Of a DNA stretch of 64,000 bases, positions 45,551 to 58,600 are shown piece by piece. How positions within the stretch are numbered: the stretch's first letter is position 1; every line of letters starts with the position of its first letter. The notes under the pieces are model-generated. The model searched no databases. It saw nothing but the letters and a program-made list of their open reading frames with translations, and was not told the origin of the DNA. Origin of the DNA: Arenicola marina (Eukaryota; Annelida; Polychaeta; Arenicolidae); NCBI GenBank assembly GCA_964019135.1, contig OZ025249.1:35973759-36037758 (forward strand), given 5' to 3'. Position numbers and translations under genes: made by a program.

Positions 45551-45758
45551 GGGTCTGGAAGGGGTCCAGTGTCCAGCGTCGATTTTTCAAAATTCCCAGT
45601 GCTGAATGTTAATTTTTGGATAAGTGCAGTTTTTTCGAATATCTGTGACGATGACGCTCTCTCAGATCCTTAGTGTCGGAATGTGCGGGGTCATGGTCGA
45701 ATTTCGATTTTTCAAATATTTCTGGGTCGCGTGCCGCCATTTACCCCCTTCCAGACCC
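45551..45758. mobile_element. Possible short MITE with ~15-bp inverted ends
   Basis: The left end GGGTCTGGAAGGGGT and the right end, on the opposite strand, GGGTCTGGAAGGGGGT enclose 208 bp with internal repeats of TCGATTTTTCAAA. No target duplication is clear, so it may be a foldback repeat rather than a transposon. Confidence 0.45.
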
Positions 45759-48700
45759 ATATTGGGAATTATTTAAGGTTGTTTATCTTGTATTGACTGT
45801 CAACTGTGAATGTAAAAAACAAAAACAAAAACCGTATTTGAAAAGGAACCCTACTCACGCATTTACAAAACTCTGCCAATCCACGCGGAGCTGCTATCCT
45901 TGTCAAAGAAGTTGATCTCGCGGTTCCGTGTTATCTGCTGTTATTCGCCGACACCTTCCAGCAGTGCACCTTAGTGCTGCGCGGGCTAGGCCGGTGTTCG
46001 TCGCACCCAGTCAAGGTTTTGGGAGCTGCCCCGGTTACAATCCTTTAACAAACTACCAAACAAGGTAATTCCCGCCACCAAAGGCTGCAATTGTCTCCTT
46101 ATGCCGTGGGCAAATCCATCAAAGTTGCATTTGGACGCATTCCGCCGGGCCTGGTCGATGTGAGCCCCCCTCTTCAACTCGGCAATAAAGGTCCGAATGA
46201 TGAGAAGCCGCCTGAAGCATGGGTCCGGGGAGATAGAGAGGCGCGGAGGGAGTAGGTCCAGCCGCGGGGAGACGGGAGATAGATAGCGGGCAGAAGGAGA
46301 GCGAGCGAGAACTGACGTTCACACCTTGCGCGGATGGTAATTGCCTTCCGGAGAGGACATAGCAGTGACGCGAAGGGCCGGCCTGTTGCGATGGCGTGGT
46401 GGGCGCTCTCCCTCACCGGCCGGCCGACAGGATGGCTAGCGTGCGGAAAGCAGCGAATATCAGTGGGCGGTGGGCGGCTTGCTTGCCGCGAGGGTCTCTT
46501 TCCTGCTAGTCAGACTATCTGGACGGCAGCGCTCGGCCACTGGGAGTGAGTGTAAAGGGACGGAGTGGCTCACTGGCGGGCGGGCTGTCCATGACGAAAG
46601 GGCTCCCAGCTTGATGGCAGGCAAGGGACGGGGTGACGGGTTGGGCCTGCTCCTCCACACCCCCCCCCCCACACCCTCACACCCTATCGGGCGCTGGCAG
46701 TCGGTCCGTTTGTGGGGTGAGGACATGGGCTATCTCTGCGTCCGGTAGCTGCTTCGTGCCGGGGTCAGCCCAGCATGTGAGCAGAGGCCGCACGCCGTTC
46801 TAATTGGGGGTGTGTGTGGAGAGTGCCTGAGGCGGACCACGTCGCACATGAGTACATTCTTCATCCTTCTCCCTCCCCTCTGGCCTCTTAATATTCTCCA
46901 CGCTACCCCACCCACTCCCCTCCCCTACCCTACCCCACCCCTCTCCTTCCGGCAGTGTCCCAAGCGGTTGGGTGGATGAGGGGGTAGTGGGCAGTTCCGA
47001 TCCCACCCTTCCTTCCTTTAGTCCCAAACACTCCCTGGTTATGGGTGACAAGGTTTTTGCACAGGAAGTCTTAATTACCAGACATGTTGTCGCAGTCGGT
47101 GCTTGCAAACTTCTCCAACCGACGGATGCCGCTTGTCGCTACTGAAAAGGCACACCAGATTACCCATGCCTCCCAGGCATCATCCCCCGGCCCGGGGGGC
47201 TTGTTGACGTAGACACCCGCCCATGTCGCGGCCGGTGTGACCAAGACATGGGATGAAACCACTATTGACCTTACTGCTTAGGCCACAACATGACTGGGGG
47301 GGTCCTCATTGCGCTCATTAGATTTGTACACGGTGTGAACATCCGCCTCGGCCACAGGACGTGTTGATTACCATACACCAAATTAACTTGTTTCTGTTTC
47401 AAGCCCAGCGATAACACAATTAACACACTGCTGGGTAAGATAATTTATTTGAAGAATGTATTCACGGTCATTGGTTAGTTCCGTTCTTTGCTTGTATTTT
47501 GGGACGGAACTAGCTTACAGAAACGACTAAATTATCAATAATACCACGCCAGGTGAGCACAACTTCCGAGTTACGGGAGCATCAAAGTCTGGCATAATCG
47601 TCTCCGCGCACCCGTTACCGCCTGTTCTCAACCAATAGAATTGTCGCAGATAATATACAATGGTTTACCGTGTTGGTTCACAAACCATACATGATATATA
47701 TGAGTGGTAAATAATGTATTCAATTGACATATTATCTGGTCATGAAAAAGCAAGACGACAAAGGCCAGGAATAGAATGATTACTCTTATCCACCATGAAT
47801 ACAACGGAAGGCATACACACCACTACTGGTCACTACTGGTGTATCATCCATAATGGACGTCTGAACGAGCATCTCGAGCTACGCATAATGTTTGAACCAA
47901 GCTATCCACGCTTTCGGAAATGACCGTAAAAATATCCGCGGCATATAATCGAACAATAGGATATCTATTGTTAACAAGCCAGATTTATTTCAAGTCGATT
48001 TCCGTTCTTCCTGTTGGTGACTTAGAGAGCGGAGCGGCGGGGGTGTCGAGGTTGGATTGGAGAGTACTAAAGTGTAACACAACCTCCTACGATATGGGTG
48101 CCAAGATCATGTATTAGTCATGCTTGGCCTCGCAAACAATTGTGCGCAGTATTTATTTCGACCGTATGTCTACAATGTTTTGAAGCAAACTCGTAATGTA
48201 AATGTAACGTGTAAATATTCGGCTTGTCATCTCGGTCAAAACCTCAGCCAACATACTAATTTATTAGGTCCAAGTTTTTTTTTAAGGCATGCTGTCATTA
48301 AAACGGAGAAATAAAAATTCATCTACGACCTAGTTTCCTCGGAATACTAAGTGCAGAAAAAATTACCTTTACCGCGATGGAGGAAAAATTTGAGGTTCCG
48401 CACAAAACGTGTGATGCGAGAATGGGACGCATATTGGCTGGGTGACAGAGAACAAAACCTGGGTGTGGTCGATTACAGTGTGGCCCGATATAGACTAGGA
48501 CTTGGTGGCACACGGCGCTGCCTTCACGTCCTCACCCCCAGCAGGTGTCAGGTTTGATTACAGGCAGTCAGCAGCTGATGGCTGTCTCGCCTCCTGGCCG
48601 ACCTAAATGTCTTGTCCCTCATTACCCACATTCTTACTTCACTTTACCACGCTGAAAGTGCAAACCAGATTTGTGGCGCAGGGAGAGAGATGAAAACAGA

Positions 48701-51139
48701 CGATAATCTCTGCTCCAGCGAGCCAGCAGGAGAGTTCTATATATACCTGTATAATGGGAACAGTTTTGTTGGGTCCGTGAACCTAAATTGAGCGGGTTTG
48801 ATGTTGAGGTCTATTAAAGTAGTTTACTCGAAGCATAATTTACTCGAATCATATTTAAGAAAGATTTTGGCACAATATGTTGGTGTAAGATACATCATAC
48901 TAATGATGTCAAAGCCTACTTCTGAAAATCACTTTCCACTGGCCGATCCAGTGCCCCCCCCCCACCCCCCACGCGTTTCAGCCAATGTGCCTGATTAATA
49001 ACTTCTGCTGTAGGGTTTTATTATTTATTTTGAAGTGTGGAATTAAATGTGGACGAATCTGAACCACACCATGGATCTACTACTTTCAATTAACACTAGT
49101 ATGTACGTATTTATACGCGTCACACTGAGTATCTGTCACAATGAGTATTTGCCAATGTCAATGTGATGGGTGCTACAAACACGTGGCGTACCCAGAGGCT
49201 CGTGCTCTGGGAGTATATAGGCGCCCCTTGGACGTTAACTTACACGTACCCGATCTCTGTCAGTCATGGGTGAGTCACTCTTCACCCGAGAGTTTTTGTT
49301 TGCGAAGTAGGTCTTTAGGTGGCGACATAGCATGTTAGGGGAGGGGGGTGGGTGGCCAGCCTCGCCACGAAGATCACATTTTCAGACTTCGAATAAGTTA
49401 TTTGTACCCCAATAAACTGGTGAAATATAAGTAGTACTTTTGACGTTTTATTTGGCCTCAACAAGCCGTAATTGCATCATGTACGAAAAAGCAATACAAA
49501 ATTGGTGGGAAACGCAGTGTAGTCATGATAACATATTGTGATACCACATTGACTCATGACACCAAGACACGAGTCTCGAGCAGATCGAGACATTGGCTTG
49601 GCTTTGCCGTGATTGGACCGTTATCTGTTGTGTAATCTCAGAATCATGCGGCTAGCGTGACGGGGCGCGTGCCATTGGTTGCGTATAGCGACAGAAGAAC
49701 CCGTTGCAATTTTTGCGATAGTAATTTTCGTAACGGTCAGCGTGGTGTGTGCATTCGACGTGAATTCAAACAAAAACAAGTCTTCGTGTGATTCTGTCAG
49801 TCTGTCACGTGGTTGTCCGCTGCCACCACCAAGCCGCTCAAGCGGTGATACGGATGCGAAGGCCAGTGCCAGATAAAACGCTCCCAAGAAAGAAAAGGAA
49901 TAGGACGGTAGCTTAAGCCAATACATCACTGACATGGACAGACCCACACCGGGGAATATAAAACACAGATTAAGGTCAATACACACATGATTTACCACCA
50001 GGAGGCCGTATCTAGGTGTCCAAAATAAACTGATTAATACCGTTTAAATATAAATGTGGAGAATAAATGCAAAACGGGGCGGTTTTTATTCCCAAATATT
50101 CTTCCGTATCTTTCAACCCTTCTGCATAATCCCGGTAGATCAGTTACTTTGTCAAGTTTATTGAGATAAAAAAACAGAGATCCCACGTTTCATCTCGGCA
50201 TTGGACGATTCGGCAATATATCTTTCTATAAGTAGAAATCAGAGTATATCATGTAACATAGACACGTTTGATGTCTCAATGTATCATTTAGTCTCATTAT
50301 TAGATAATGTTTCGATATTATGTGTCAGTCGTCTGCAAAAGTACACGTGGGGTGAACGATATTACTAACGAATTCGTCCTGGAATGTTACGGTAATTTTC
50401 GGGGCAAGCGCAGAACAATTTATGGAAGGAAAACCAGCAATACCCTATGGCGTACAGTAACTATAATACGGACACATATCAACTGCTCATCACCTAGCTT
50501 ACGGTTTACCATATATAGCGTTATAATTCATCTCACCAATGACATAAGCGTTTCTCAATATGGCTTTCATGTGCACAAACCGGACCTAAAACACCAATAT
50601 GCCACTTCATTTACAACCGCATAATGGTCCGCTCTGCCGCCGCCAGGTGGCGCTCTGCTCTCCTGACTCCGCCCCCCAATTCACAAAGTCTGCATCGACG
50701 CCTAGAACTTTTATGTCGGATTCTTCGCAAACAATTGAGATGACAAAACTGACGTAGGCAGAAGCTATATGACATGTGTTGGTCAGCGAGGGAAGTAGGT
50801 CAAGGTCAAATTGGCCCTCTGGGACGGCTGACATTCCGAGAAGCCGTAAGCACGGCAAGGTAAGATTTATGACGTGGGCACCGGATCGGAGATAAGTGAT
50901 GGTTGATCAAGTTGCTGGCGGGGCTGGTGGGGGTGGGCGGGGAGGAAATGTAGGGGTGGGGGAGGGGTGGGGAAGGGGCGGGGGACGTGGGGTGGCGGGA
51001 TACAGGATGACTACGGCAAGCTAAATAGTTCGCGAAAGAGAACACATCTATCACGTGACCGAGGTTGTCTATGACCAGTCGGGTGATAGGAAACATCCTG
51101 GGTCACGTGACAGAAAGAGTGCGACAGGCCGATGATGGT
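45759..51139. other. Intergenic, no gene seen
   Basis: A GC- and CpG-rich stretch at about 46170-46800 could be a CpG-island-like region, but no exon can be attached to it. The rest is mixed sequence with short C or G runs. I found no RNA gene or transposon that I could support. Confidence 0.4.
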
Positions 51140-51541
51140 GCCAGACCGTCAACACCCCGCTCGGGGGCTCGGGGGCGGGGGAGATGACCGCCAACACCCC
51201 GCTCGGGGGCTCGGGGGCGGGGAGGATGACCGCCAACACCCCGCTCGGGGGCTCGGGGGCGGGGGGGATGACCGCCAACACCCCGCTCGGGGGCTCGGGG
51301 GCGGGGGGGATGACCGCCAACACCCCGCTCGGGGGCTCGGGGGCGGGGGGGATGACCGCCAACACCCCGCTCGGGGGCTCGGGGGCGGGGGGGATGACCG
51401 CCAACACCCCGCTCGGGGGCTCGGGGGCGGGGGGGATGACCGCCAACACCCCGCTCGGGGGCTCGGGGGCGGGGGGGATGACGGCCAACACCCCGCTCGG
51501 GGGCTCGGGGGCGGGGGGGATGACCGCCAACACCCCGCTCG
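51140..51541. repeat. 42-bp GC-rich minisatellite, 9.5 units
   Basis: The unit is GATGACCGCCAACACCCCGC followed by TCGGGGGCTCGGGGGCGGGG and two more G. Units are nearly identical, and the first and last are partial or diverged. Every unit has four or more G-runs on the + strand. The 42-bp period gives open frames on both strands; they are not considered genes. Confidence 0.97.
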
Positions 51542-52199
51542 TGAGGTCAGCTCCAGAACAGACACGCAGTTGTTGGGGCCGAAAACGTCCGACTGCCCAA
51601 AAGGTCCTACATAGCTAGGAACAAACTAACAGTTACATTTGATGTTTCAATCCCACACAATCTGCCGATATGAAACCGCGATACGCTCGTATTGCAACGA
51701 CGAACAAACAACACCGAGTTTTCATGAGAGGCGGGGGGGTGTGGGGGGGGGGGGCGGGTGGGTGAGCTTTAGTATCGGGGCGGTGCGCAACAAGGTACGG
51801 AGTGTCGGAGCGGTGCGCAACAAGGTACGGCAAAAGTGTTAGTGGTACAGCATTGGCCTCTTTGCTCTGTATGGGACTTGTCACACCCTCCGGACCTATA
51901 TCTACCAATTATAACAATACTTGGGAGGGTATGGAACAATTCTGGGGATATATTTATTCTTTGATGCCTGTGTTGTGCTTGGAAAAAATCGATATCTAAC
52001 TGTGCATTATGCTATAGGTGTGAAAGTCCTGATCCTGGCCCGTTTTGGGCAGTCGGACGTTTTCGGCTCTCACACCCAGTATCCTAGTGCGTCTGACGTG
52101 GACCTGAATTAAACATGCACGGCGTCATGACATTCCCAGGGGTTGCCTTCCGCTGTCCGTCGTCTGAGTAGTCTCTCCGCGGGTAGAATGCTGGGGTGG
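51542..52199. other. Intergenic, no gene seen
   Basis: A G-run at about 51733-51760 and a short direct repeat (GGTGCGCAACAAGGTACGG twice at 51782-51830) are the only structure visible. Confidence 0.5.
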
Positions 52200-52690
52200 C
52201 CAATGTGACTAAGGTGCTGGGCCCTCAAGGTCTGGTGACAAGACTCGCTGCGACGGCTTGGGTGAAAGTGCTGGGAGAACCTGCAGCGATACTGCCTCTT
52301 GCACTTCTTTTGGCCTTAACGATGAAGTAGCCTCGCTTGTACTTCTTTCAACTTAAAGGCTTGGGTTTCGCACTTGCTAATGCTGGGAAAAGAACCAGTA
52401 GCGAATCTTTAGCTACTGGTTCTTGTACTTATGTTGGCATTCCTCCTGGGGTAGCCTAGCTACTGGGTCTTGTACTTCTCATTGTATAACAGCTAGGGTG
52501 GCTTGGCTACTGGCTTAGCTACTGGCACTTGTACTGCTTTTTGTACACATGCTACGATGGATTAGCTACTTGCTCTTGCACTTCGCTTCGTATAAATGCT
52601 AGGCTGGCTTGGTCACTGGCTCTTGTACTTCTCTTTGTGTAAGTTCTAGGATGGCGTGGCTACTGCTATCTTTTACTTGTACTATGTGGT
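52200..52690. repeat. Degenerate ~60-bp minisatellite
   Basis: Irregular units contain TTGGCTACTGGCTCTTGTAC followed by TTCTCTTTGTATAA and GCTAGG. Clear units run from about 52420 to 52690, and weaker ones extend leftwards. Confidence 0.75.
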
Positions 52691-53204
52691 ACTTCTCGTG
52701 TCTGATCAACACCGCGTTTACCACAATGAATAACCATGTGATCGTAATTCCATGTTTGTGCGAGTTATGGTTTTCGCATAGCTCACCTCTTATCCTCCAG
52801 CCTTTACTTTAATAATCAATTTCGTGGCTCTAACATGGAAGATACCCCTAAGTGTTTGCACATGCACAATCCGTTGCAACACAATCGTGAATCGTCCGCA
52901 GCTTAAATTGCTGATCCCCTGTCGTAGCTGTGTTGAGTTTACATGAAACATTACCACAAAATCATGTGTTTCCTGTGACTGAATCTTTATAGGCCTACCA
53001 CCTTGCAGCACAACCTCGTTTTATACGCCTGACCATCGCTGTCGCATTCAGCCTTCTTGCAAACGCATGCTATGCCTTTACGCTCGTGTACAGACTAATT
53101 TCTAGATCCAACGAGTGCAATTTGCAATGGTACTGTATTAATAATGCCCTGTGGAAAACACGAGGAAACAAATATACATGATTAAAGGCAACTGGACGAG
53201 AAGA

Positions 53205-53460
53205 ACATGTAAGAAATGTAGCAAAGAGAGTATGAGGCAGCGTGACAGAAAATGAGACAGAAAGAGAACGAGGGAGAGAATGAATAAGAGACCGAACGAC
53301 AGTGTGAGATAGATATATGATAGGAGAACGAGAGGGCGACAGAGAGCGAGAGGGACAGCGAGAAAGGGGAGCCCGTGAGGTAAGTGTGTCTGCGCGGGAT
53401 GGGGTGCGGTGGCGAGGTAAGGGCAGAAACGGAACAAGAGGGGGAGGCAGTCAGCGAGAA
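53205..53460. repeat. Purine-rich (GA) tract
   Basis: Long stretch of AGAGAG/GAGGGA-type sequence with few pyrimidines on the + strand. It gives biased open frames on both strands that should not be read as genes. Confidence 0.7.
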
Positions 53461-54067
53461 GAAAGGCCGTTGCATGTCGGCAATAGGAGCACCATCAGAG
53501 CGGTCCGGCCTTGAAGTAATGCAACCCGACAGGCCCCCCTGGCATACCATGCTTACCGGCCCTATTAACAACTCCCATGGGGCTAGAAAACAGAGGGTAG
53601 CTGCAGCCTGAAGAGCCTCGGATTTCGATTGCGGCCCGTAATAGGTCTCACAGCGGCGGAAATGCTGTTAAGAAGGGTTTGCTCGACGGGGAGAGGTGGG
53701 GTTTGGGAAAAGATGTAGTGGACTTGAGAAGAGAACAAGCCGCTTAATGTCGATAATTCCTTGGATGTTGACTCAGAAATGGAAGAAACTGCATTGATTT
53801 TACGCTTAAAAGAGAAATTCTAATGTAAATACTGAAAAGAGAACCCGTTATAAGCATATACACATATACACACGCCGTTTGATTAAACAAGCCATTGCGC
53901 CTCCTAATTGGCCAGCATGTAGGCCGTATAGCTACTATAAACATTTAAACTATTCGCAAGGTGGCGCTCCCAAGTTGCTGATGACTTCAAATGAAGTGAA
54001 CTGAATTTGTGTTTTAGGGCGCTTTGTGCACTCAAGGGTTAACTGGGCCAATGATCCCGGGAGGGAT

Positions 54068-54323
54068 GGTTGGTTGGTTATTCAGGACACCTTAACCACT
54101 TTTGGTCATATCGCGTCAATGGGAGAAGGAAGGGAGAGTGGAGCCAAGTCCCCGGGGGTAACCCCATACTCTTTACGAAGAAAGACATGGGCTCTTTATA
54201 CTGCGACCACACAGACATGGCCACAGCGGGGCTCGAACCACCGACCCACGTGCCGTTAGGCTCTCAGGTGACCAGAGCACCCCATGCGAGCGCTCTAGCC
54301 CACTGAGCTATCGGGGCGGCCCC
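54068..54323 (-). mobile_element. tRNA-derived SINE, copy 4
   Basis: On the - strand it reads GCCCCGATAGCTCAGTGGGC (A-box region), then B box GGTTCGAGCCC near 54235, the common body, and CCTGAATAACCAACCAACCA at the 3' end. It is the best-preserved copy with both promoter boxes. Its head lies about 15-20 bases from the 3' end of the LINE, in the same orientation. Confidence 0.93.
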
Positions 54324-54334
54324 CCGGGGAAGAA

Positions 54335-55630
54335 TGGATAAAGGATGAATAGTGGTTGGCATCCGTCCGATTTGCAGCTTTTGTTTTGGTTTAATTAGTA
54401 AGAATTTGCGCTTATGACTAAATAAGTCTATCTGTGACCGATACAGCTTACTGCAGTCGTCGCACCGATGACCTGTCATTATTAGGTTTAGGTCTATACT
54501 CATCGGACGCCTAGATTGGTGTTTTCAAATCCAGTTTCGCAAATCAGTGCCCGTCGTGGTGGGCCATTGTGCCACCCCCACTGTTGGGATGCTAGATCCT
54601 CCTAAGAATTTGAATCGATGCCTAAAACCTGCAGGACACGCTTGAAAACAGCATTAAATCTTAGTTTGGCCGTCCAGTTCATTGTTGCCGTTGGCAAGCT
54701 CGCCGTAGAGCACATTCGGTGGAATGCGTTCATTTTGCATGCGATGAACATTGCCAAGCCAACGAAGACGTTTTTGGTTTTACAAGAGACACAATGCTTG
54801 GTAGGCTGGCCCTGGCTAACACTTCAGCATTTATTGTCTTGTCTTGCCAAGATATGCCTAAAATGTTCAATTTCCGTTCTTGGGCACAATATGTGTTCCA
54901 CGTTTCACTGCGATACAGCAGGCTGCTGATTTTCGTGCGACTGGTTAGCTTTGGATTTTGCCAAGCACCTTTGTTTAACCTACCAAAGGTGGTGGCTGCC
55001 TTCCCAATGCGAGTATCTATTTCCTCGCCCAGGGATAGATTATCTGTGACGGTACTTCCGAGGAAATACAAGTTACACCACCTCCAAAAGCATATTATTC
55101 AGGGTAATCACTGGCGGTGTGATAGCCCCTTGGCTCAGTATGACCGCGTTGTTAACACTTATAGCCAAAGCAAATAAAGCACACGCTTTTGAGAGTCGAT
55201 CCATGAGGGTCTGTATCTGGCTTTCTGAGTGTGCATACAGCGTAGTGTCGTCAGCGAATAGCAGTTCCCTTATTAGGAAGCGCCTCCGCTTGGCTTGGAC
55301 TGAAAAGTTGAACAAGTTTCCATCCATTTTTATGTGCGACTAAACACCCTCCGCGTCCTCATCTAAAGCCTGCGAAAGGAGCATAGAGAAAAAAATGCTG
55401 AAGAAACCACAACCCTGCTCCACGCCATTTCTGACTTGGAAGCTCTCGGGCGTAGAGCCGTCGAACTGTGCTACGCTGAACAAGTGTTCACGAAAGGAGC
55501 GTATGATGTTAAGCAGTCTGCGGGGGTAGCCAATATTTTGGCTCTAATTTTTTGTACAACCCAGATCTGCTGAGAAGTATGAAAAGCCGTGGTGAGATCA
55601 ACAAAAGCAAGGTAGAGAGGATGTTGCTGC
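54335..55630 (-). mobile_element. 5'-truncated LINE: reverse-transcriptase C-terminal half plus zinc finger
   Basis: On the - strand, translated pieces show LYLAFVDLTTAF near 55610, then NGVEQGC, LIRELLFADDTTLYAHSESQ with the catalytic FADD near 55255, and YFLGSTVTDNLSLGEEIDTR. LLYRSETW, ILGISWQDK and RWLGNVHRM follow, and finally a C2H2-like finger RCDDCSKLYRSQIDLFSHKR near 54460. This is the end of a non-LTR retrotransposon open frame. Several frame changes and stops break it, and everything before the middle of the polymerase is missing. No endonuclease domain is seen, so the clade is left open. Confidence 0.88.
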
Positions 55631-58600
55631 CCGCTTCATTTTTCAAGTTAACGCAACGAGAATATAATATCAACAGTGGATCTGAAACCGCACCGCGCTT
55701 CGGGATATACTCTGTTCGCAAAGAGCAGGCTACTTGACTACTTAAAACAAATGACGCTTTTCCTGCCGTACATCAAGTTGGCGTCATTACTTCGTGAAAC
55801 TAGACGGCTTCATAGCCATTACACGTTCCGTAACAATGTGTTTTGTCCTTGGCAGTCTCATCCCCTTGTTAGCGGAAGGATCACATACTTCACAGCGGTT
55901 CATTACGAGAGGCAAAACTTTACTTTTAAACAGCGGAAGCCGGGCCTAAAGAGTTTTTTGGTATTTTATTTTAAATACGACTCAAGGCGTAACAGACGCA
56001 GTTGCTGACGCCTTGTAAATCCCTCCTCCTTCCTTCGCTTTTCTAGCGTGGAAACCCATTTAAATTAATGTAAATTGTACTATATTTTAATCCCCGTTCT
56101 TTTGTGGCAAACACCTAGAATTTCTTGCGGAGTCTTCCATTATGAGTGCGGGGACCCCTCCCCGTCCGGGACTCCCCCTCCCCCCCACCCCCGCCGCGGG
56201 CCCTCCACCCCCGCGAGACCCCCCGCCTCCCTCGACCGGCCGTTTGGGCTTGGGAACCTTACCCTAAGTGGACCACACCCACCCGTTTCACGGCGCACTC
56301 ACCCCATCCAAAGTGGACACCTTCAACATCTTGGATCCACGTTTAACCTTCGAGACAAAGGCATTAGTGGACACATCTCAAAACACGTCGATCGTCGTAC
56401 AACGCTCCGGCCCAAGCTGGCAATCAAGCCGTGGCCCTCTACCAGACACCAGGTGGCCGATAATTTAAATATCTTGTCTCAGTTTTACAAGTATGGTGGG
56501 AAGTGTTATAACTCCGGCGCCTCGTCAAAGCCACTTCCTTCCCATTTATGGCCAAGACCGGACAATCTCAAGACAAAGGGATGTATAGATGTTGGTGAGG
56601 TGATGACTGCTCGCAGTTAGTAGTCCCGGGGAACGACGCCTAATGATGGACGCCTCCCACGGTCGCGGGAAGTGTAGGCGGCGCACAGGGCAGGCCACCG
56701 TGAATGGTGAGACAGGTGGTGGCCCTCTCCTGGCCAGGAGAGGCGTACAGTGCCATGTCACGTCACTTTAGGATCCAGCCTTGACGGATTGAGTGGCAAG
56801 GACGCGGCGAGATGCCCGGTATGAAGGGGTGGTCAAATGAATCTGGATCAATCTAGCAAGAGTGAGGCTGTCAGTTCATTCATCCCCTATCCACCCACCC
56901 ACCCACCCACTAGGTTCATGAGTCGTTCCAACCTCGAGAGGCAAGTGCGGCATCAGAGATCACTTGCCTATCTGGGGGGGACCGCGGCATACTAATGAGG
57001 AGCCTCCGACCTCCCCGACGATAAGCATGCCGGTGGCAGGGCGCGAGGGCGACTGAATTAATAGATACAGTCCTGGATCAATCGACCCAGAAATAACAGC
57101 ATTTCCCGAGGAAGGTAATCAAAAACTGGCGACGGAGAGTGTGGGTGCCGCGCGGGGAGGCGAGGCGAAGGCGAGGCGTAGGGAAGCGTGCCTTCCGGGG
57201 GTGACTGTTGATATGGCAACCACGTTACGGCTTCTGTCAGCAAAGCTTGTCGTCCGGTCCCGGCCTATACGGCCCGTTCCTCTCGACCGCTGGGTCGGGC
57301 GGGGTAAGAGCCAAAGGGAGTCCCAGGAGAGGATTGACGTGTAAGTGAGTGACACCAGGCACTGCAGACGGCATTACACTGGCAGATTCGCCACATTGTG
57401 TGATGGGTGATACCCAGGAAGCATATGGCAAAAAAAAGTATGGCCAGCTTGGAATTAAAATGCTACTCCATGCGTGTGTTTCTTTATATGGTTTGCTCAT
57501 GGGAACGGGTCAGTCAGTAAACCTTGGGGGGTCGTATAGTAGGCAAATATGAAGTTTATGATGTTTCATCTTAAAAATCAGTTTCGCCTACTTGGGAGCC
57601 TATTCATTTTCCTGCCAAAAGAGGGGGAGCTCAGGATGAAAAAAAATGCCGCAGGATACCCATTCAAAGCCGTCCCATGATACATCGTGAGGACAATGAA
57701 TGGGGTGGTGAAATGTTACAGGAACGTGATTGGAGTGCATGGATATAAAGACATCACACACATGCCATTTTTTGGTTAACGAGCTGCTGAAATCTGTCTT
57801 GCAAAAGCAGGTGCAAAACAAACATAAGCATATCCAACAACGGTTTACACGATTATTGGACTTCAGTTTGGGTCAGCTTAAGCATAACAAAAATTTATTA
57901 ACGACTGGGAGGGGGAGGGAGATGGGGGAGGAGCGGGGGAGGGGAGGGGGGCGGCAGGCAGGATAGTATCTTCAGGAAGCCCCGGGGGGTGTCCCATGCC
58001 CATTCTGTGAGGATGATGTCGACCTGCTGTATGTTGCCTTTAACCATTGCCCCCTGGACGACGCTTCACGTGAGGCTGCACGAGATACCCGAAGGGCGGA
58101 GGGCCATTACGATTTTTTGATTTTTGATTTTACGAAGTCTGAGTTTTAGAAGTCTCTTCGGCGGAACTACAGTGTTTCCACGTTACTTTTCTGGCGTCCC
58201 CGACACCGACCAATTTTGTTTATGGCCCTAGCTCTCTGCACCTGTAACATCCTATTTCGCTTCATCGTGTTTACCTTTCATCTTTTTCACTTTCTGTAGG
58301 GCAAAACGATCTCTGGGCGCCATCAAAGCAATAGTCATGACGAAAAGCAGACAGAAAATAACCGATATCACCAAGAGCCTCGGTTACGAGTGCTTCAGGG
58401 TGAGGCAGGAAGAGTTGTCAAGCCACGTGTTCACGACGTCAGCCTCTGGCACAGCAGTCGCGATACAATCAGCTCACTTCAGATGCCGCCCTGCCCCCCC
58501 CCCCCCACTCTCCCCCTCCCCCTCCCCCCTTCGCCCCTGCTCCCCTGCTCCCCTACCGTCCTTCACACATCTGTTGCTGCTGCCTACTGCCGCCGGTTAA

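Noticed and set aside
46170-46800. GC-rich stretch considered as a CpG-island promoter
   Set aside because: No attached exon, TATA box or initiator could be identified; kept only as a note.
51069-51618. Pro/Ala-rich and Gly-rich frames in the 42-bp array
   Set aside because: Several overlapping frames on both strands are open for the same trivial reason.
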